Positions 34,968 to 44,045 of a stretch of DNA of 64,000 nt are shown in pieces. Position 1 is the first letter of the stretch. Each line of letters opens with the position of its first letter. The notes beneath the pieces were generated by a model that had not been told where the DNA came from, searched no databases, and saw nothing but the letters and a program-made list of their open reading frames with translations. The stretch comes from Arthrobacter sp. PsM3 (GTDB taxonomy: Bacteria > Actinomycetota > Actinomycetes > Actinomycetales > Micrococcaceae), in assembly GCF_030433895.1 (NCBI RefSeq), contig NZ_JARUXE010000010.1:62001-126000 (forward strand), in the 5' to 3' direction. A program made the position numbers and the translations under genes.

Positions 34968-36317
34968 CTACCGGCCGGTGCCTTCCTGCTGGTAGACGTC
35001 CGGAATCCCGTCATGGTCCGAGTCGACTTTCTCCGCCTCTTCGGCCTGCCGGTACTGCCGGTTCCGGGTCCTCAGCACCAGCGTGGCGAGCAGCGCCGCC
35101 AGCATGGAGGCCGCGAGGATGCCGACTTTGGCGTGGTCGTCATGGATGCTGCCCTGGCCGAAGCTCAGCTCGGCCACCAGGAGCGAGACGGTGAAGCCGA
35201 TGCCGGCCAGCAGGGACACTCCGAAGACGTCGATCCACTTGAAGCTGGTGTCCAGCCGCGCCTTGGTGACCTTGGTGAGCAGCCAGGTGGTGCCCATAAT
35301 GCCGATCGGCTTGCCGAGGACCAGCGCCATGACAATGCCGACAGCCACCGGGTCGGTGAGCGCCGAGACGAGTCCGTCCCAGCCGCCCACGGCCACACCG
35401 GCGGAGAAGAACGCGAAGATCGGGACGGCGACACCGGCCGAGATCGGGCGGAACCGATGCTCGAAGATCCCCGCGAGGCCCGGACCGGCCTCCGGGCCGC
35501 CGCTGGCCTGGGAGCGCAGGACCGGAATGGCGATCCCGAGCAGCACCCCTGCCACGGTTGCGTGGATGCCGGAGGCATGGACCAGGGCCCAGGTGGCCGC
35601 ACCCAGAGGCAGGAGGATGACCCACGCAGCGGCGGTTTTCATCCCGAAGAAGCGCCGGTATTTGTGCGCCAGAAAGGTGTACAGGGCCAGGGGAACCAGG
35701 GCCAGCAGCAGCGGCAGCGGCTGGAGGTCACTGGTGTAGAAGACGGCGATGATGGTGATGGCGATCAGGTCATCCACCACGGCCAGGGTCAGCAGGAAGA
35801 TCCGCAGGGCGCTGGGCAGATGCGAGCCGATGATGGCGAGTACGGCGACGGCGAAGGCGATGTCGGTGGCGGTGGGGATTGCCCAGCCGCGGAGGGTTTC
35901 CGGGCTGGTGAGGTTGACGACGGCGTAGATTACGGCCGGGATGGCGACGCCTCCCACGGCGGCAGCGACCGGCACAATCGATTTGTCCAGCTGCCGAAGG
36001 TCCCCGGCGATGAATTCTCGTTTGAGTTCGAGCCCGACCAGGAAGAAGAAGATTGCCAGCAGCCCGTCGGCCGCCCAGGCCCCGAGACTCAGTTGCAGGT
36101 GCCAGGGTTCGTAGCCGAACTTGAAGTCCCGCAGGGCGAAGTAACTCTCGGAGATTGGCGAGTTGGCCCAGATCAGGGCGATGACGGCGGCGGCAACCAG
36201 GAGGGCGCCGCCGACTGTCTCTTTGCGGAGGATCTCGCCGATCCGAAGGGATTCGGCGTAGCTGCCGCGGCCGAAGACGGTGAAGCGCGGTCGGGAGGGA
36301 GCGGGTGTGGGGCTCAT
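34968..36317 (-). CDS. nhaA: Na+/H+ antiporter NhaA
   Basis: A 449-aa inner-membrane antiporter with about 12 helices exporting sodium in exchange for protons. [13 protein letters not shown] near residues 88-100 and the ion-binding pair AVVDDLIAI near residue 180 are NhaA hallmarks. The C terminus carries an extra hydrophilic tail, [14 protein letters not shown], resembling a calcium-binding DxDxDG loop, which classical NhaA lacks. The start at 36317 gives a family-like N terminus after a short Pro/Arg-rich segment. It follows the potassium-uptake genes by 77 bp on the same strand. Confidence 0.94.
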   Translation of the reverse strand: MSPTPAPSRPRFTVFGRGSYAESLRIGEILRKETVGGALLVAAAVIALIWANSPISESYFALRDFKFGYEPWHLQLSLGAWAADGLLAIFFFLVGLELKREFIAGDLRQLDKSIVPVAAAVGGVAIPAVIYAVVNLTSPETLRGWAIPTATDIAFAVAVLAIIGSHLPSALRIFLLTLAVVDDLIAITIIAVFYTSDLQPLPLLLALVPLALYTFLAHKYRRFFGMKTAAAWVILLPLGAATWALVHASGIHATVAGVLLGIAIPVLRSQASGGPEAGPGLAGIFEHRFRPISAGVAVPIFAFFSAGVAVGGWDGLVSALTDPVAVGIVMALVLGKPIGIMGTTWLLTKVTKARLDTSFKWIDVFGVSLLAGIGFTVSLLVAELSFGQGSIHDDHAKVGILAASMLAALLATLVLRTRNRQYRQAEEAEKVDSDHDGIPDVYQQEGTGR

Positions 36318-36394
36318 GCGGGAGTCCTAAAAGTTGGGTCGACAAAACCATGCCGACCAGACTTCCCGGCGCACCTGTGACCCAGTCTAGTGGG

Positions 36395-37090
36395 TCAGGG
36401 CAACGTGCTGAACCGTTCAGCCTTTGCTTTGCTGCCCTGGACGATGATCTGGTCGTCGTCGTAGAGCACCGTTTGCGCCGTCGTGTGGCCCCATTTCCCA
36501 CCGGGCCGTTTGAGCGCGACGATGGTGACGCCGTACTTGTCCCGGAGGCCGAGCACGCCCAGGGGCCGGTCCCGGATGCCGGAGGGCGGGCTGGTCCGGA
36601 TCATCACGAAGTCATCCTCGAATTCGACATAGTCCAGAATCGAGCCGAGGACCAGGTGCGCGACGCGCTTGCCCATGTCGTGTTCCGGCCGGATGACGTG
36701 CTCGACGCCGAGCTGGGCAAGGATCTCGGCGTGCGGTTCGCTGATGGCCTTCGCCCAGATCTGCGGACGCTGGAATTTGAGGATCCGGGAGGTCGTCAGG
36801 ATGCTGGCTTCGATATCCGAGCCGATCCCCACCACGGCCCGGTCGAATTCATGGACCGAGAGCTGGCGCAGCACCTCCTCCTTGGTGGAGTCGGCCCTGA
36901 CCACATGCGTGAGGCGCCCGTTGAAGGACTGGACGATCTCTTCGCTGGCGTCGATACCGAGCACCTCGGTGCCCTGCGCCTCCAGCTCCAGGGCCAGCGA
37001 GCCGCCAAAGCGGCCCAGGCCGATGACCACCACCGAGGACGCCTTGTCACTGGCCGTGGCGGAGTGGGACGAGAAGATGTTCCTAGCCAA
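36395..37090 (-). CDS. trkA: Trk/Ktr potassium uptake regulatory subunit (RCK domains)
   Basis: A 231-aa cytosolic protein that gates the potassium channel subunit encoded just upstream. The RCK_N Rossmann motif is VVVIGLGRFGGSLA near residues 20-33 and the C-terminal RCK_C domain follows from about residue 155. Single-RCK proteins of this length are KtrA type. Its start overlaps the end of the channel gene by 8 bp, so translation is coupled. Confidence 0.93.
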   Translation of the reverse strand: MARNIFSSHSATASDKASSVVVIGLGRFGGSLALELEAQGTEVLGIDASEEIVQSFNGRLTHVVRADSTKEEVLRQLSVHEFDRAVVGIGSDIEASILTTSRILKFQRPQIWAKAISEPHAEILAQLGVEHVIRPEHDMGKRVAHLVLGSILDYVEFEDDFVMIRTSPPSGIRDRPLGVLGLRDKYGVTIVALKRPGGKWGHTTAQTVLYDDDQIIVQGSKAKAERFSTLP

Positions 37091-38474
37091 TGAGGGGCCT
37101 TTCCTTGGGGTACTCGTAAAGCATGGGTCGTTCGCGCAGGGCCAGGGCCGCGCCGAGCGTCACCGGGCCAAGCCTCCCGACGAACATCAACAGGATCAGC
37201 ACGAGCTGACCCGCCGGAGGGATCGCGGCGGTGATGCCGGTGGACAGCCCGACCGTAGCGAAGGCCGATATGACCTCGAGCAGGATCCGTTCCTGCCCGA
37301 AGTCGGTGATCAGCATCAGGAACATAGTCGAACCGGTGACGAGGGCGATCGCCAGCAGCACCACGGTGATCGCCTGGCGGTGCACCGCGCGGGACAGGCG
37401 CTTGCCGAAGATGTTTACGGCCGTTCCGCCCTGGAGTTCGGTGCTGAGAATGAAGAACAGGACGGCGAAGGTGGTAATTTTCAGTCCGCCGGCGGTACCT
37501 GCCGGGCCGCCCCCGATGAACATCAGGATGTCCATGCCCAGCCAGGACACGGGGTTCATCTGGGCGATGTCGATGCTGTTGAAGCCGGCGGTGCGGGTGA
37601 TGGCGGACTGGAAGAAGCCGGCCAGCACCCTCTCGGCAGGGTTGAGTCCGCCCAGGGTGGCCGGGTTGGCCCACTCGACGGCGGTGAGGAACACGGTTCC
37701 GCCGACCAGGAGGATGGCTGAGCCAACAAGGACGAGTTTCGTGTTCATGCTCCAGTGGATCGGACGCCGGTACTGCCGGCCCAATTCGAAGAGGACCGGG
37801 AATCCGAGGCCGCCGATGATGACGGCGGCGGCGATCGGCAGGCAGATCCAGGGGTCCCCGACGAACCCCATCAGGTTGTCCGAGTACAGGGCAAAGCCGG
37901 CGTTGTTAAAGGCCGAGATGGAGTGGAACACCCCGTGCCACACCGCCTCGCCCAGCGTATAGCCGTACCCGGCCATGAAGTGGATCGTGAGAATCAGCGC
38001 CAGCGCAGCTTCCACGACGAGGCTGATGAGCAGGACTCCGACCAGCACCTGGCGAACGTCCCCGAAACCGTTGCTTTTGGTCTCGGCGGCGGCAGAAATC
38101 CGGGACCTTAAGCCGAGCCGGCGGGCGGTCAGGACCCCGAGCAGCGTGCCGAAGGACATCACGCCGAAGCCGCCGATCTGGACCAGCACCAGGATGACCA
38201 CCTGGCCGAATCCGCTCCAGAAGACCGGGGTGTCCACGGTGATCAGTCCGGTAACGCAGACGGCAGAGGTAGCGGTGAACAGCGCATCCAGCGGGCTCGC
38301 CCCGCCGCCATCGGCCGTGGCCGCGGGGAGCAACAAGAGACCCGTGCCGGCGGCGACTGCACTGGCGAAACCGAGCACGATGACCTGGGCCGGGTGGCGC
38401 GGCGCGAAGACCCGGAGGAACTTGGTGAAGCCCGCTGCCAGGGCGCGCAGGATCGCAGGAGCTTCGGCTTGCAT
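37083..38474 (-). CDS. trkH: Trk/Ktr potassium transporter membrane subunit
   Basis: A 463-aa membrane protein of the TrkH/KtrB superfamily with four M1-P-M2 repeats; selectivity-filter-like segments include TATSAVCVTGL near residues 65-75 and FNNAGFALY. It forms the potassium-conducting dimer with the KtrA-type protein. I chose ATG 38474 because TAGCGT lies 7 bp upstream and the alternative GTG at 38483 would lie within that -10 box. The gene heads the operon trkH, trkA and possibly nhaA, a plausible cation-homeostasis unit. Confidence 0.92.
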   Translation of the reverse strand: MQAEAPAILRALAAGFTKFLRVFAPRHPAQVIVLGFASAVAAGTGLLLLPAATADGGGASPLDALFTATSAVCVTGLITVDTPVFWSGFGQVVILVLVQIGGFGVMSFGTLLGVLTARRLGLRSRISAAAETKSNGFGDVRQVLVGVLLISLVVEAALALILTIHFMAGYGYTLGEAVWHGVFHSISAFNNAGFALYSDNLMGFVGDPWICLPIAAAVIIGGLGFPVLFELGRQYRRPIHWSMNTKLVLVGSAILLVGGTVFLTAVEWANPATLGGLNPAERVLAGFFQSAITRTAGFNSIDIAQMNPVSWLGMDILMFIGGGPAGTAGGLKITTFAVLFFILSTELQGGTAVNIFGKRLSRAVHRQAITVVLLAIALVTGSTMFLMLITDFGQERILLEVISAFATVGLSTGITAAIPPAGQLVLILLMFVGRLGPVTLGAALALRERPMLYEYPKERPLIG

Positions 38475-38481
38475 AGGGGTC

Positions 38482-38487
38482 ACGCTA
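38482..38487 (-). promoter_or_regulatory. -10 box of trkH (leaderless)
   Basis: TAGCGT on the minus strand, 7 bp before the ATG at 38474. It decides the start codon. Confidence 0.45.
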
Positions 38488-38517
38488 CCACCGGCCGGCG
38501 GCTCGAGCGGATGGGAC

Positions 38518-39411
38518 TCAGCCGAGCAGGAGTTGCACGAGTTCGCGGCACTTCCGGTAGGCGGCGGCCTTCGGGTCGATCAGCGCGAAATGGTCGCCCG
38601 GGACCTTCAGGAGCTGGACGGGGGCGCCGGCAGCCTTGGCCGCCGCGGCGTAGGAGTCGGACTGGCTCACGGGGACCGTGTCATCGTCCGTGCCGTGGAC
38701 GGCATAGACCGGGACGGTCAGCGGCACCGCGCTCATCGGGTCCGCATATTTATGCCGTTTCGGGTATTTCTCGGAGGAGCCGCCCAGCAGGTTGCTGACC
38801 GCGCCGTTGCTGAGGTTCAGCCGTTCGGCTTCCGCGAGGTTGAGCACCCCCGACTGGCTGACGACGCCGGTGAGGTGCAGCGCGCCGTCGTCGGCCCGGC
38901 GGAGCAGCTGGCGGTCCGCGTCAGGGGCGCCGAGCTGGGCGAGGCGGCGTCGTCCCGCAGCCCAGACCGCAAGGTGGCCGCCGGCCGAGTGTCCCAGCGC
39001 CACGACCCGCTCCAGCCCGACGCCGTGTTCATCGGCGATGTCGCCGAGCTTGTCGATGCCGGCGAGCACGTCGGCGAATGTGTGGGGCCAGCCGCCGCCG
39101 TTGCCGGCGCGGCGGTATTCCAGGTTCCAGGCGGCCATGCCGTGCGCCGCGAGGTCCTTGGCCAGGGGTTCGCCGAGTTCCGCACCGTACTGCGAGCGCC
39201 AGTAGCCGCCGTGGATCACCACCACCACACCCTGGGTTGCGGCGGCATCCGGCAGGAAGAGCTCGCCCCACTGGCTGGGGTCATCGCCGTAGCTGTACCT
39301 ATGCCGCTTCACAGTGTCCTCCTTGGGGCCCGGTGAACAGGCGGCGGAGACTGCCCCCAGAGTCACCGTCGCTGCGGCCGCGATCAAAGCCCGACGCCGC
39401 ACATCAGCCAT
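38518..39411 (-). CDS. Exported alpha/beta hydrolase (lipoprotein, probable Tat substrate)
   Basis: A 297-aa secreted hydrolase. The N terminus has twin arginines (VRRRALIAAAA) and a lipobox VSAAC with C25, so it should be a lipid-anchored Tat substrate. The mature part shows the HGGYW oxyanion element at 67-71, GHSAGG with nucleophile S142, HGTDDDTV with the acid, and PGDHFALID with the histidine. It resembles the kynurenine-formamidase/BD-FAE branch of esterases; the substrate is unknown. The ATG at 39411 follows TAGGCT by 6 bp. Confidence 0.88.
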   Translation of the reverse strand: MADVRRRALIAAAATVTLGAVSAACSPGPKEDTVKRHRYSYGDDPSQWGELFLPDAAATQGVVVVIHGGYWRSQYGAELGEPLAKDLAAHGMAAWNLEYRRAGNGGGWPHTFADVLAGIDKLGDIADEHGVGLERVVALGHSAGGHLAVWAAGRRRLAQLGAPDADRQLLRRADDGALHLTGVVSQSGVLNLAEAERLNLSNGAVSNLLGGSSEKYPKRHKYADPMSAVPLTVPVYAVHGTDDDTVPVSQSDSYAAAAKAAGAPVQLLKVPGDHFALIDPKAAAYRKCRELVQLLLG

Positions 39412-39417
39412 GTGCCG

Positions 39418-39423
39418 AGCCTA
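39418..39423 (-). promoter_or_regulatory. -10 box of the exported hydrolase (leaderless)
   Basis: TAGGCT on the minus strand, 6 bp before the ATG. It shares a 98-bp divergent region with the RelA-type gene. Confidence 0.45.
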
Positions 39424-39497
39424 CCTTGAGCGCCGCGCGGCACGGCGTAAGGCGGCCGCCGCTGGGGTGTCAGCCCGCCGCCGTCGTACCCCGGCCG

Positions 39498-39503
39498 TAA
39501 GCT
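39498..39503 (+). promoter_or_regulatory. -10 box of the RelA-type gene (leaderless)
   Basis: TAAGCT, 6 bp before the ATG at 39510, with no ribosome binding site. Confidence 0.45.
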
Positions 39504-39509
39504 GGAAGC

Positions 39510-40616
39510 ATGGCGAGCAACTGGGATCGACTGGACCCGAACCTGCGCGAATCGGTGCAGGACAACGTGGAACTCTACGAGCGGGTGCGCCCTGCCCTGA
39601 AGCTGGTCACCCGCGAGGTCCTGCTGACGCTGCGGACCATGCTCAAGGGCACCGAGGTGACTCCGTTGTTCGTCACGGGCCGGACCAAGACAGTCGAATC
39701 CTTCCGCGAGAAGATCTCCCGCATTGAGGAGCCGCTGGAACCGGGCGGTCCGCCGGTGCTGAAGTTCCCGGACCCGTTCCGGACCCTGAATGACATGGTG
39801 GGCATCCGGGTGATCACGAAGCTGCCGGCGGAAAACGCGGTGGTGGCCAACCTGATCAAACGCCAGCGCCAGCTCTTTGACTGCCGTGGCGACCGCGAGA
39901 AGGACATCGGGTCCATTGAGTCGGGAACCTACGGCTATTCCAGCCGCCACCTGATCCTCCGGACGATCCAGAACGACGCCGTCAAGGAGTACCAGCAGGC
40001 CTTCAACCCGGAGGTCCCGCCGAACGGCAGCTACTTCTTCGAATGCCAGATCCGCACCGTGTTCGCGCACGCCTGGAGCGAGATCGAGCACGACATCCGC
40101 TTCAAGGCCGAGGACCCGCGCGCCTGGACCCCGCACTTCGACCGGCAGTTCACCGCCACCGCCGCCATGCTGGAAACCGTGGAAGGGGCGTTCGCTGACC
40201 TGCACGAACGCTACGAGGAGGTCCGCAGCTATTGGGACATGGACGGCGAAGGCGCCGCTCAGCTGACCCCGAACCGGATCCGCGACGTCTGGCGCACGCT
40301 CCTGCCGCACGTGGACCGGAAGGTCGACGACGACTGGGGCTGGGCCGCCGAGCTGATGGCCGCCCACGGCCTCAACCAGACCATGCAGCTGGCCGGGCTG
40401 CTCAGCGCCAACCGGATCACCGAGGTCCGCAAGGCCCTGGACCACCGCTACTCCCCCGGCCCTGACCGGCTCCTGGATGACCTGCTGCTCTGGCAGTACG
40501 GCACCAAACACATCGACCTCACCGCCGAACCGGCCGACGCCGTCCCGCACCCGCGGCGCGACAGCCTCCAGCGGCGGCTCAAACAGATCGAGCGCTACCG
40601 CCTGACCCAGGGGTAG
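39510..40616 (+). CDS. GTP pyrophosphokinase-family (RelA/SpoT synthetase domain) protein
   Basis: A 368-aa protein containing a RelA/SpoT (p)ppGpp synthetase domain without the HD hydrolase, TGS or ACT domains of the long enzymes. RTKTVESFREKISR, the metal-binding DMVGIRVI near residues 94-101, GYSSRHLIL and FECQIRTVFAHAWSEIEHDI near residue 180 are all synthetase motifs. The C-terminal 150 residues are helical and unassigned. It is a stand-alone alarmone-synthetase-like protein longer than typical RelQ (about 210 aa). Whether it makes pppGpp or another nucleotide is open. Confidence 0.85.
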   Translation: MASNWDRLDPNLRESVQDNVELYERVRPALKLVTREVLLTLRTMLKGTEVTPLFVTGRTKTVESFREKISRIEEPLEPGGPPVLKFPDPFRTLNDMVGIRVITKLPAENAVVANLIKRQRQLFDCRGDREKDIGSIESGTYGYSSRHLILRTIQNDAVKEYQQAFNPEVPPNGSYFFECQIRTVFAHAWSEIEHDIRFKAEDPRAWTPHFDRQFTATAAMLETVEGAFADLHERYEEVRSYWDMDGEGAAQLTPNRIRDVWRTLLPHVDRKVDDDWGWAAELMAAHGLNQTMQLAGLLSANRITEVRKALDHRYSPGPDRLLDDLLLWQYGTKHIDLTAEPADAVPHPRRDSLQRRLKQIERYRLTQG

Positions 40617-40634
40617 GACCGGGGATGGGTGAGC

Positions 40635-40778
40635 CTAGAGCCCGGCTGGCTCCAGCCGCACCTCGACCACTTCAGCGGCCGGGCCGTCGGCCGGGACCAG
40701 CGTGACCCGGTAGGCGGCTTTACCTGGTGATTCCGTGACCGCCCCGACCAGTTCCGTCCCGCGGTAGAGCAGGCCCAC
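40635..40778 (-). CDS. Possible 47-aa protein
   Basis: A short frame starting GTG at 40778 and reading VGLLYRGTELVGAVTE... to LEPAGL. Its composition and alternating hydrophobic pattern look coding, unlike the other frames here. The same frame stays open about 20 codons further upstream (SEIPRSCTDHG) to a stop at about 40838, without an ordinary start. It may be a remnant or use a non-standard start. Convergent with the RelA-type gene. No family recognised. Confidence 0.3.
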   Translation of the reverse strand: MGLLYRGTELVGAVTESPGKAAYRVTLVPADGPAAEVVEVRLEPAGL

Positions 40779-40800
40779 GCCGTGGTCGGTGCAGCTCCGC

Positions 40801-40941
40801 GGAATTTCCGAGTCTCCGGCAAGTCAGCAGCTGCGCGGCGCTATCGCGTCTTCGAGGCGGGAATTTCCGTACGCTAGCGGAATTCGGGCGCGCTCGGAAT
40901 TTGGCGCGTCGCGGTGGGGCGGGCGCGTCGCGGCGGGGCGG
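40801..40941. repeat. GGAATT cluster and 19-bp tandem repeat
   Basis: GGAATTTCC occurs at 40801 and 40860, and related GGAATTCGG and GGAATTTGG at 40879 and 40896. They are followed by two tandem 19-bp units starting GCGCGTCGCGGTGGGG at 40904 and 40923. The stretch lies between the tiny minus-strand frame and the phosphatase gene. No gene fits it. Confidence 0.6.
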
Positions 40942-40946
40942 GCGGG

Positions 40947-41387
40947 TCACGCCTCCGGGACTCGGAACCGGGCGACGTATGTCCGCTGCCACGGAGTCTC
41001 GACGGCGCCCCGGCGGTACCGTGCGCGCACGAAGGCGACGGCCTCCGCCGGCGGGACACCGTCCAGAATGGCAAGGCAGGCCAGGGCGGTGCCGGTCCGG
41101 CCACGGCCGCCCCAGCAGGCAACTTCGACCCGCTCGGTCTCCGCACGGCGCAGGGCCTCCGTCAGCGCATCCAGGGTATCGGCGTCGTCGGCCGGCACGC
41201 GCAGGTCCCGCCAGCGGACCCAGCGGGAATCCCAGCCCACCGCGGCCGGGCGCTTCCCCAGCAGGTACAGGCCAAACTCGGGCTGCGGCCCTGCGGGAAT
41301 CGGCCTGAGCAACGCGCGACCGCGGATAAGCAGGCCGGACGGAAGTTCAAGGATTCCCGCCCGGCCCGGGTCCCAGGTCTGCCTCAT
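40947..41387 (-). CDS. Small protein-tyrosine/dual-specificity-type phosphatase
   Basis: A 146-aa protein with the Cys-X5-Arg phosphatase loop VEVACWGGRGRTGTALACLA (C91, R97), preceded by a segment of leucine-rich helix and an N-terminal beta region. It belongs to the PTP-like superfamily; actinobacterial members of this size are usually annotated only as protein phosphatase. The ATG at 41387 follows TACGCT by 7 bp, so it is preferred over the longer 41423 start. The substrate is unknown. Confidence 0.8.
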   Translation of the reverse strand: MRQTWDPGRAGILELPSGLLIRGRALLRPIPAGPQPEFGLYLLGKRPAAVGWDSRWVRWRDLRVPADDADTLDALTEALRRAETERVEVACWGGRGRTGTALACLAILDGVPPAEAVAFVRARYRRGAVETPWQRTYVARFRVPEA

Positions 41388-41394
41388 GTTCCCG

Positions 41395-41400
41395 AGCGTA
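41395..41400 (-). promoter_or_regulatory. -10 box of the phosphatase gene (leaderless)
   Basis: TACGCT on the minus strand, 7 bp before the ATG at 41387. Confidence 0.45.
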
Positions 41401-41438
41401 GACCTTCCGCCGGCAACACGCACCGGTCCAATTCCGAC

Positions 41439-42275
41439 CTAGCCCAGATGAACCACGAGTGCGTCACCCTGTGTTCCGGTGAAGATCTCGCGGTCGATGT
41501 TGATCAGCAACAAATCAATCGAGGCAATCAGGACCGCGAAGCCCGCAGGAAGACCATGGAGTAGCCGGTGGAGAGTGCGGCCATCGAGACGCTGGCCCGT
41601 GGCGGCGGCAGCGATGGTGCTGAACAGGGCAGCGCCGAGGGAGCCGCCGATCTGCTGCGAGGCGTTGACCAAGGCGCTGGCCACACCGGAATCATCCTCA
41701 TCCACACCGAACAGGGCGAGGTTCTGCATCGGAACGAAGACCATGCCCAGCCCGACACCCATGAGCAGCAGTGCGGGCAGCATGTTGGCGAGGCAGCTGC
41801 CCTCGGCGCTGATCTGCATGAGCCACAGCATCGCGGCCGCCAGGAAGACCGGGCCCACGGCCGTCGGCATTTTCGCACCCAGTTTCGGCAGGTTCTTCGC
41901 GACGAGCGCTGCCGTGATGAGCACCGCCACCGTCATCGGCAAGGAAGCAAGCCCGGCGAGGAACGGTGCGAAGCCAAGCACGATCTGGATGTAGAAGTTG
42001 ATGAGGAGGATGCCGCCGATGAGGACCGCGCCGGACAGGAACGAGGCCAGGAAGGCCGCGGCGGGGTTGCGCTCGGTGGCCACGACTAGCGGCAGCAGGG
42101 GGTGCTTGACTTTCCGCTCGGCGACGAACCGCGCCAGCAGCGCGACGCCGGCAGCAATGAAGCCCAAGGCATCGGGCTAATCCCAGCCGCGCTCCGCATT
42201 GGTGAAACCATAGACAAGTGACCCCAGCCCCAGGGCGGCCAGGATAACTCCGGGCCACTCGTACTTGGTGGACCT
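41439..42275 (-). pseudogene. MFS drug-transporter (DHA2, EmrB/QacA-like) remnant with in-frame stop
   Basis: Only the C-terminal half of a 14-helix DHA2 transporter is present. The long frame below 42167 encodes about 240 residues with six or seven membrane helices, including GVGLGMVFVPMQN and SGVASALVNASQQIGGSLGAALF, typical of this family. The same frame upstream reads STKYEWPGVILAALGLGSLVYGF...ERGWD, then TAG at 42177-42179, then PDALGFIAAG, so a stop interrupts a normal family sequence. The first 200 or so residues are missing. The gene is therefore broken by truncation and nonsense. Confidence 0.85.
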
Positions 42276-42432
42276 TGGGCAACGGCTTCTCCCAGGCCTT
42301 CATCGTTCTGCGCCATCGCCGCAGCGGCCCCGGCAACGCCGCCCACGGGTTCGGCCGCCCGGCCTAATGGTTCCGGCGGCGCCGCCGGCCGGGCGTCGTG
42401 AGCTCCCGCCCGGTTGCACCTCCGCCGCAACG

Positions 42433-42472
42433 AAAAAAGCCCGGCATGTTCCCAAGGACATACCGGGCTTTT
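42433..42472 (-). terminator. Intrinsic terminator of the SulP gene
   Basis: Read on the minus strand, AAAAGCCCGGTATGT pairs with ACATGCCGGGCTTTT around a CCTTGGGA loop and continues into a run of T. It lies about 35 bp after the SulP stop. A second hairpin (GTGCCCGG/CCGGGCAC, 42476-42500) lies between them. Confidence 0.85.
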
Positions 42473-42508
42473 GGGTGCCCGGTAAAAGCACCCGGGCACA
42501 AGCGCGGC

Positions 42509-44032
42509 CTAGTCGCCGGAGCCGAGCTTTCCGGCGAGGCGTTCGCGCATCAGGAGGCTGGCGTCATTGAGGCCCACGACGTCGACGGTCTTGCCGTGGT
42601 GCCGGTACTTCTCGGTGATGGCATCGAGCGAGGCGATCGTGGATGCATCCCACAGGTGGCTGGCGTGCATGTCGATGACCACCCGGTCCGGATCCAGGGC
42701 GTATTCGAACTGGGTGTAGAGGTCGTTCGATGAGGCGAAGAAGAGTTCGCCGTCGACTGTGTAGGTGGCGACCGGGCCGCCGTCGACCTCTGCCACGGTG
42801 CGGTCCACCGTGACGAAGTGCGCGACGCGGCGGGCGAACATCACCGTCGCCACCAGCACGCCGACGCCGACACCGATCGCGAGGTTGTGCGTCGCCACGG
42901 TGACGCTCACGGTGGCCGCCATCACGAGCGTTTCGCTCTTGGGCATTGCCTTCAGTGTGGACGGCCGGATGCTGTGCCAGTCGAACGTGGCCACGGACAC
43001 GAAGATCATCACGGCCACGAGGGCGGCCATGGGGATGAGGGACACGATGTCGCCGAGGGCCACCACGAGGATGAGCAGGAAGACGCCGGCCAGGAACGTG
43101 GAGATCCGGGTGCGGGCGCCGGAGGCTTTGACGTTGATCATGGTCTGGCCGATCATCGCGCAGCCTCCCATGCCGCCGAAGAATCCGGTGACGATGTTGG
43201 CGACACCCTGGGCCCAGGCCTCGCGGGTCTTGTGGGAGCGGGTGTCCGTGATGTCGTCCACGAGTTTCGCGGTCATCAGGGATTCGAGCAGCCCCACGAA
43301 GGCCATCGCCAGGGCGAAGGGGAAGATCACCTGCAGCGTCTCGAGCGTGAAGGGGACGTTGGGCACGAACAGGGACGGCAGCGAGTCCGGCAGTGCACCC
43401 TTGTCCCCCACCGTGGGGACGGCGGCGGAGGCCAGCACGGTGACGAGCGTCAGGACCACGATCGCGACGAGTGGGGCCGGCACAGCTTTGGTAAGCCGGG
43501 GCAGGCCGAAGACAATGACCAGGCCCGCCGCGGTGAACGGATAGACCAGCCAGGGGACGCCGATCAGCTCGGGGACCTGGGACATGAAGATCAGGATGGC
43601 CAGGGCGTTGACGAATCCCACCATGACCGAGCGCGGGATGAACCGCATCAGCTTCGCGACACCCGAGAGGCCCAGGATGATCTGGAAGATGCCGGCCAGG
43701 ATCACCGCGGCGACGAGATAGTCCAGGCCGTGGGACTTCACCAGCGGGGCGATCACCAGGGCGACGGCGCCGGTGGCCGCCGAAATCATGGCCGGGCGGC
43801 CGCCGACGAAGGCGATCGTGACCGCCATGGTGAAGGAGGCGAAGAGCCCGATCCGGGGGTCGACGCCGGCAATGATCGAGAAGGCGATTGCCTCGGGGAT
43901 GAGTGCCAGCGCGACGACGAGCCCGCCAAGGACCTCGGTCTTCAGCCGGCGCGGGGAACGCAGGGTGTCGCGGACGGACTGGAGCTGTTCCGGGGTAAGG
44001 GCCGGGGTGGTTCCGGCGGGTTGGGTGGCCAT
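42509..44032 (-). CDS. SulP family inorganic anion transporter with STAS domain
   Basis: A 507-aa SLC26/SulP transporter. The membrane part (about residues 30-400) contains GLVVALALIPEAIAFSIIAGVDP, the sulfate-transporter signature, and the cytosolic C-terminal STAS domain (about 415-500) contains RVVIDMHASHLWDASTIASLDAI. Candidate substrates are sulfate or bicarbonate. The ATG at 44032 follows TAAAGT by 7 bp with no ribosome binding site. Divergent from a BASS-family transporter. A strong terminator follows. Confidence 0.92.
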   Translation of the reverse strand: MATQPAGTTPALTPEQLQSVRDTLRSPRRLKTEVLGGLVVALALIPEAIAFSIIAGVDPRIGLFASFTMAVTIAFVGGRPAMISAATGAVALVIAPLVKSHGLDYLVAAVILAGIFQIILGLSGVAKLMRFIPRSVMVGFVNALAILIFMSQVPELIGVPWLVYPFTAAGLVIVFGLPRLTKAVPAPLVAIVVLTLVTVLASAAVPTVGDKGALPDSLPSLFVPNVPFTLETLQVIFPFALAMAFVGLLESLMTAKLVDDITDTRSHKTREAWAQGVANIVTGFFGGMGGCAMIGQTMINVKASGARTRISTFLAGVFLLILVVALGDIVSLIPMAALVAVMIFVSVATFDWHSIRPSTLKAMPKSETLVMAATVSVTVATHNLAIGVGVGVLVATVMFARRVAHFVTVDRTVAEVDGGPVATYTVDGELFFASSNDLYTQFEYALDPDRVVIDMHASHLWDASTIASLDAITEKYRHHGKTVDVVGLNDASLLMRERLAGKLGSGD

Positions 44033-44039
44033 TCCGGCA

Positions 44040-44045
44040 ACTTTA
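44040..44045 (-). promoter_or_regulatory. -10 box of the SulP gene (leaderless)
   Basis: TAAAGT on the minus strand, 7 bp before the ATG at 44032. Confidence 0.45.
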
